Source of the DNA: Numida meleagris
Lineage: Eukaryota; Chordata; Aves; Galliformes; Numididae
Length of the DNA: 64,000 nucleotides
Assembly: GCF_002078875.1 (NCBI RefSeq)
Contig: NC_034409.1
Coordinates: forward strand, 106,001,250-106,065,249
Reading direction: 5' to 3'
Made by a program: the position numbers and the translations under genes. The notes beneath the pieces were generated by a model. The model saw only the letters and a program-made list of their open reading frames with translations, had not been told where the DNA came from and searched no databases. This document shows positions 47,381-64,000 of this stretch, piece after piece. Each line of letters starts with the position of its first letter. The first letter of the stretch is position 1.

Positions 47381-47844
47381 ACCTCGCTCCTGCCCCTGTT
47401 TGCCTGTGCCTGTGCCTGTGTTTCCTCTCCATACACGCTATTTGTATTTTTCTGTAAGGCTATACATAATGCTTCTCATGCTCTAAAATATTTACCTGTA
47501 ATGGTTTCTATGTCTGCAAGCTTTGGGTTTGTTCTCTCCCTGCGTGGTTCAGAAGGGGATTTGGGTGCTAAACAGCACAGAGAGAATACTATTTGCCCCT
47601 TGTATCCCAGTACTAATTTTTAGTGCTCTAAGTACTAATTATTATTATTGCTACATGTGCAACAGTTATTAGTGTGTTTTGGAGCACATGACCACAGCAT
47701 CCCTTGTAATTCTTCAGTGCATTAGGATCCAAATTAACTCATTTGTAAACAGTATGTTTCAAAGTACCAGACATTTTCAGTCTATTTACTAGGAAATTTT
47801 ACATTTACATGCACTTTTTCCAGAGAAATGGGCATAAAATCTGA

Positions 47845-48330
47845 AAAGGGTTTGGGTTGGAAGAGAGCTCAAACCCACCCAGCCCCAACCCCTGCCGTGG
47901 GCAGGGCTGCCCCCCACCAGCTCAGGCTGCCCACGGCCCCATCCAACCTGGCCTTGAGCGCCTCCAGGGATGGGACACCACAGCTTCTCTGGGAGCCTGT
48001 GCCAGCGCCTCACTGCCCTCCAGAGAAGGAATTTACCCCTGACATCTAACCTAAATCTCCCCTCTTTTAGCTTAAAGCCATTTCCCCTCGTCCTATCTCT
48101 ATCAGAACATGCAAAAAGTGAGTTTCCCTCCTGTTTATAAGCTCCCTTCTAGTATTGAAAGGCCACAGTGAGATCTCCCTGTGGTCTTCTCTTACACTGC
48201 ACAAGTCCACTTCCTTCAGCTTGTCTTCATAGGAGAGGTGCTCCAGCCCTCTGAGCATCTTTGTGGCCCTCCTCTGGACCTTCTTCAAAAGCTCCAATGT
48301 ATTGTTTTGTACTAAGTTGTTTACCATGTT
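47845..48330 (-). mobile_element. CR1 LINE fragment with ORF2 remnant
   Basis: In minus orientation it encodes the end of CR1 ORF2 (LELLKKVQRRATKMLRGLEH, then LSYEDKLKEVDL) and continues to the 3' region. The plus strand shows the reversed motifs TCCAACCTGGCCTTGAGCGC and CTCTGGGAGCCTGTGCCAGC. It is 5'-truncated, with frameshifts. Confidence 0.95.
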
Positions 48331-49559
48331 TTGCAGGTGAATACTCTGTGAAAATATCTGATTCCAAATGGCTTTTTTTTTTTTTTTTACCAAACTTCCC
48401 ATTGCTTCTCAAAAGAAGAAAAAATGACAGATGGCAAGCCACAGTAAACAGTGCAAAATATCCATACTGTTATTTTTAGTTTTCACTGAGTTTTTTCAGG
48501 ATTCCTGTTCAATACATGAAATGCTGCGTTTCCAGCTTATAGTGGTTTCAATGTACAAAAAACTTAGTTTCAAGAGCAGCATTTCTCTTCTGCTCTAAGC
48601 TCTATTTAATCAATCCTAGTAAGGAAGCCTTTTATTCCATTTTAAGTAGTTTTAGGATTGGGCACTGTGATGTTCAATCATAATTTTTAGTATGTGCATT
48701 AGGTCAGTTTTATCTCTGACACCAGGTCAGTTTGCTGAACTCAGTATCACATTGCAAGCTTATAGCAGAAATGAACCTGGTTCTTAGAATCTAAAAGTAA
48801 TCTGTCAATATTTAACATTCTTTAAATACCTTTCATGCTCAGAGACCTTCTTGAGCAACTATGTGCAGGCAGCCACTGAATTGTGACTGTCTTTGGGATA
48901 GAAGGAAACAGCTTGATGGAAAAAGTGCATTCTGGATAACATAGCAGAATGGATTTTTTTTTTTTACCAAAAATTCTGGACCTCCTCTTATACCCCATGC
49001 ACTGGAAAATTTCACCAGTGATGCAAAGCGAAGGAAAAGAATCCAGTAATAGGGTTCGGATGCATGCAATTGGCCCAGTCACCCTCCTTAGTACTAGGAA
49101 ATGGACTGACACAATCATTTCAGAAGTGCCTGAACCCTGCAGTTTGAATCATGATCTGAGTTTTTTAACAGCTGGAAGTATTTGTAATATGTAAGTTAGA
49201 AGTATTTGGCTTATTTCAGTAAGAAATCTCTGATCTCTGCTATAATTACTTTTGAACCTATGTTCCCTCTGCCCTCTCCTCCCTTTTGTAATGTGAAAAA
49301 ATGTCCTTATTGTGGTCAGGGAGAAGGTGCAAGCCCTTTTATGCTGGTGGTAGCTGAGTCTGCGCCAACACAACTTTAAACATTTCCCTACAGCTCTGTG
49401 ATCTCCCTCTGCACTGAGTTGCCCGATCCCTGTCCCTTGTCCCTTGTCCCTTCCCCCTCTCCTGAACATTTCTCCAGCCCTGCCTCATTGGTGCAGGACT
49501 CTCCTTTGCCTTTTATGGACTGCCATTCTGTCAATCTAATTCGATAAGGCTGGGGGCAG

Positions 49560-49809
49560 GTGCAAACCCCCTGCTGTGGCTCCTCTTACTATCCAATCCT
49601 CGAACCGGCCCCTCATCGCAAAATACCTAAGAGCCAATGGAGTGGGAAAACCTGGGACCCTGAGGAGAGGGAGAGCTAAAGCTGGTGGATTGCTGTGGGG
49701 GGCACCCATTTAGGATCTGGGTGCTGCTGAAGGCTGGGATTCCTCTTGGGACTTTGTTGACTTGTGGATAGCAGGCGTGCTCTGCTGATTCATTTTCATC
49801 ACTGTCAAA
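49560..49809 (+). promoter_or_regulatory. SH3BGR: Presumed SH3BGR promoter and 5' UTR
   Basis: Two CCAAT boxes at 49593-49597 and 49634-49638 precede the first coding exon by about 170-220 bp. GC content is moderate and there is no CpG island, which fits a tissue-restricted gene. The transcription start is not visible; this is positional inference. Confidence 0.4.

Positions 49810-64000
<14,191 letters not shown>

Larger units (their letters stand above)
47080..47450 (-). promoter_or_regulatory. LCA5L: LCA5L CpG promoter and 5' UTR exon region
   Basis: GC-rich island about 1.1 kb upstream of the first conserved exon. Two good minus-strand donors are visible: GTGAGG just after 47258 and GTAAGA just after 47383. 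A 5' UTR exon therefore ends at one of them. The island carries a ZNF143 motif and a YY1 motif. The exact start site is inferred. Confidence 0.7.
47451..49809. other. Intergenic region between LCA5L and SH3BGR 5' ends
   Basis: 2.4 kb separating two divergent genes. It contains a CR1 fragment (47845-48330), a run of CCCTTGT-type repeats near 49430-49455, and the presumed SH3BGR promoter at the right end. No further gene is supported; open frames such as 48949-49194 are chance. Confidence 0.75.

Noticed and set aside
48949..49194. Open frame between LCA5L and SH3BGR as an upstream SH3BGR exon
   Set aside because: It begins with a T-run and lacks any match to the longer mammalian SH3BGR N-terminus; the short-isoform start at 49810 is complete.

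Overview
The window is avian nuclear DNA, most likely from a galliform or close relative. Two things support this. CR1 LINE 3' ends with the bird-type octamer tail (ATTCTATG repeats) are scattered through it. The five spliced genes appear in the order BRWD1 - HMGN1 - GET1 (WRB) - LCA5L - SH3BGR, which is the order on human 21q22.2 and its bird counterpart. The species is not resolved. All gene models were built by hand from splice sites, reading phase and remembered family sequences; no alignment was run.

Layout. Positions 169-14899 (minus) hold the first 13 coding exons of BRWD1, about 418 residues: the N-terminal region and about five WD40 repeats. The bromodomain part lies beyond the left edge. 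The BRWD1 CpG island (about 13.9-15.4 kb) contains coding exons 1-4, a CT/GA microsatellite and several CCAAT boxes. Positions 19270-24532 (minus) are the complete HMGN1 gene (5 coding exons, 104 residues). It shares a 419-bp CpG-rich divergent promoter with GET1 at 24952-29782 (plus, 5 coding exons, 170 residues), the ER receptor for GET3-bound tail-anchored proteins. GET1 ends tail-to-tail with LCA5L (minus, stop at 32701, coding exons up to 45981, CpG promoter at about 47.1-47.45 kb with ZNF143 and YY1 motifs). LCA5L lies head-to-head with SH3BGR (plus, first coding exon at 49810), whose first three coding exons are present; the gene continues past the right edge.

The genes do not form a pathway: chromatin reader (BRWD1), nucleosome-binding protein (HMGN1), ER membrane insertion receptor (GET1), lebercilin-like ciliary protein (LCA5L) and muscle thioredoxin-fold protein (SH3BGR). 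What they share is conserved neighbourhood and paired promoters.

The most interesting signal is in the LCA5L 5' coding region. Exon 44701-44990 shows homology to mammalian LCA5L in a frame that carries a TAG, a TGA and then a +1 frameshift. A second frame is open through the whole exon, bypasses all three lesions and joins the intact downstream exons, giving a 666-residue model. This suggests an N-terminus switched to a new frame or a decaying one. Other points are a fused HMGN1 exon, a DR5-type AGGTCA array in an LCA5L intron, a bird-specific cysteine/histidine cluster in LCA5L, and a pair of small hairpins in the GET1 3' UTR. No CRISPR, operon or other prokaryotic feature is present, and I see no tRNA or rRNA.
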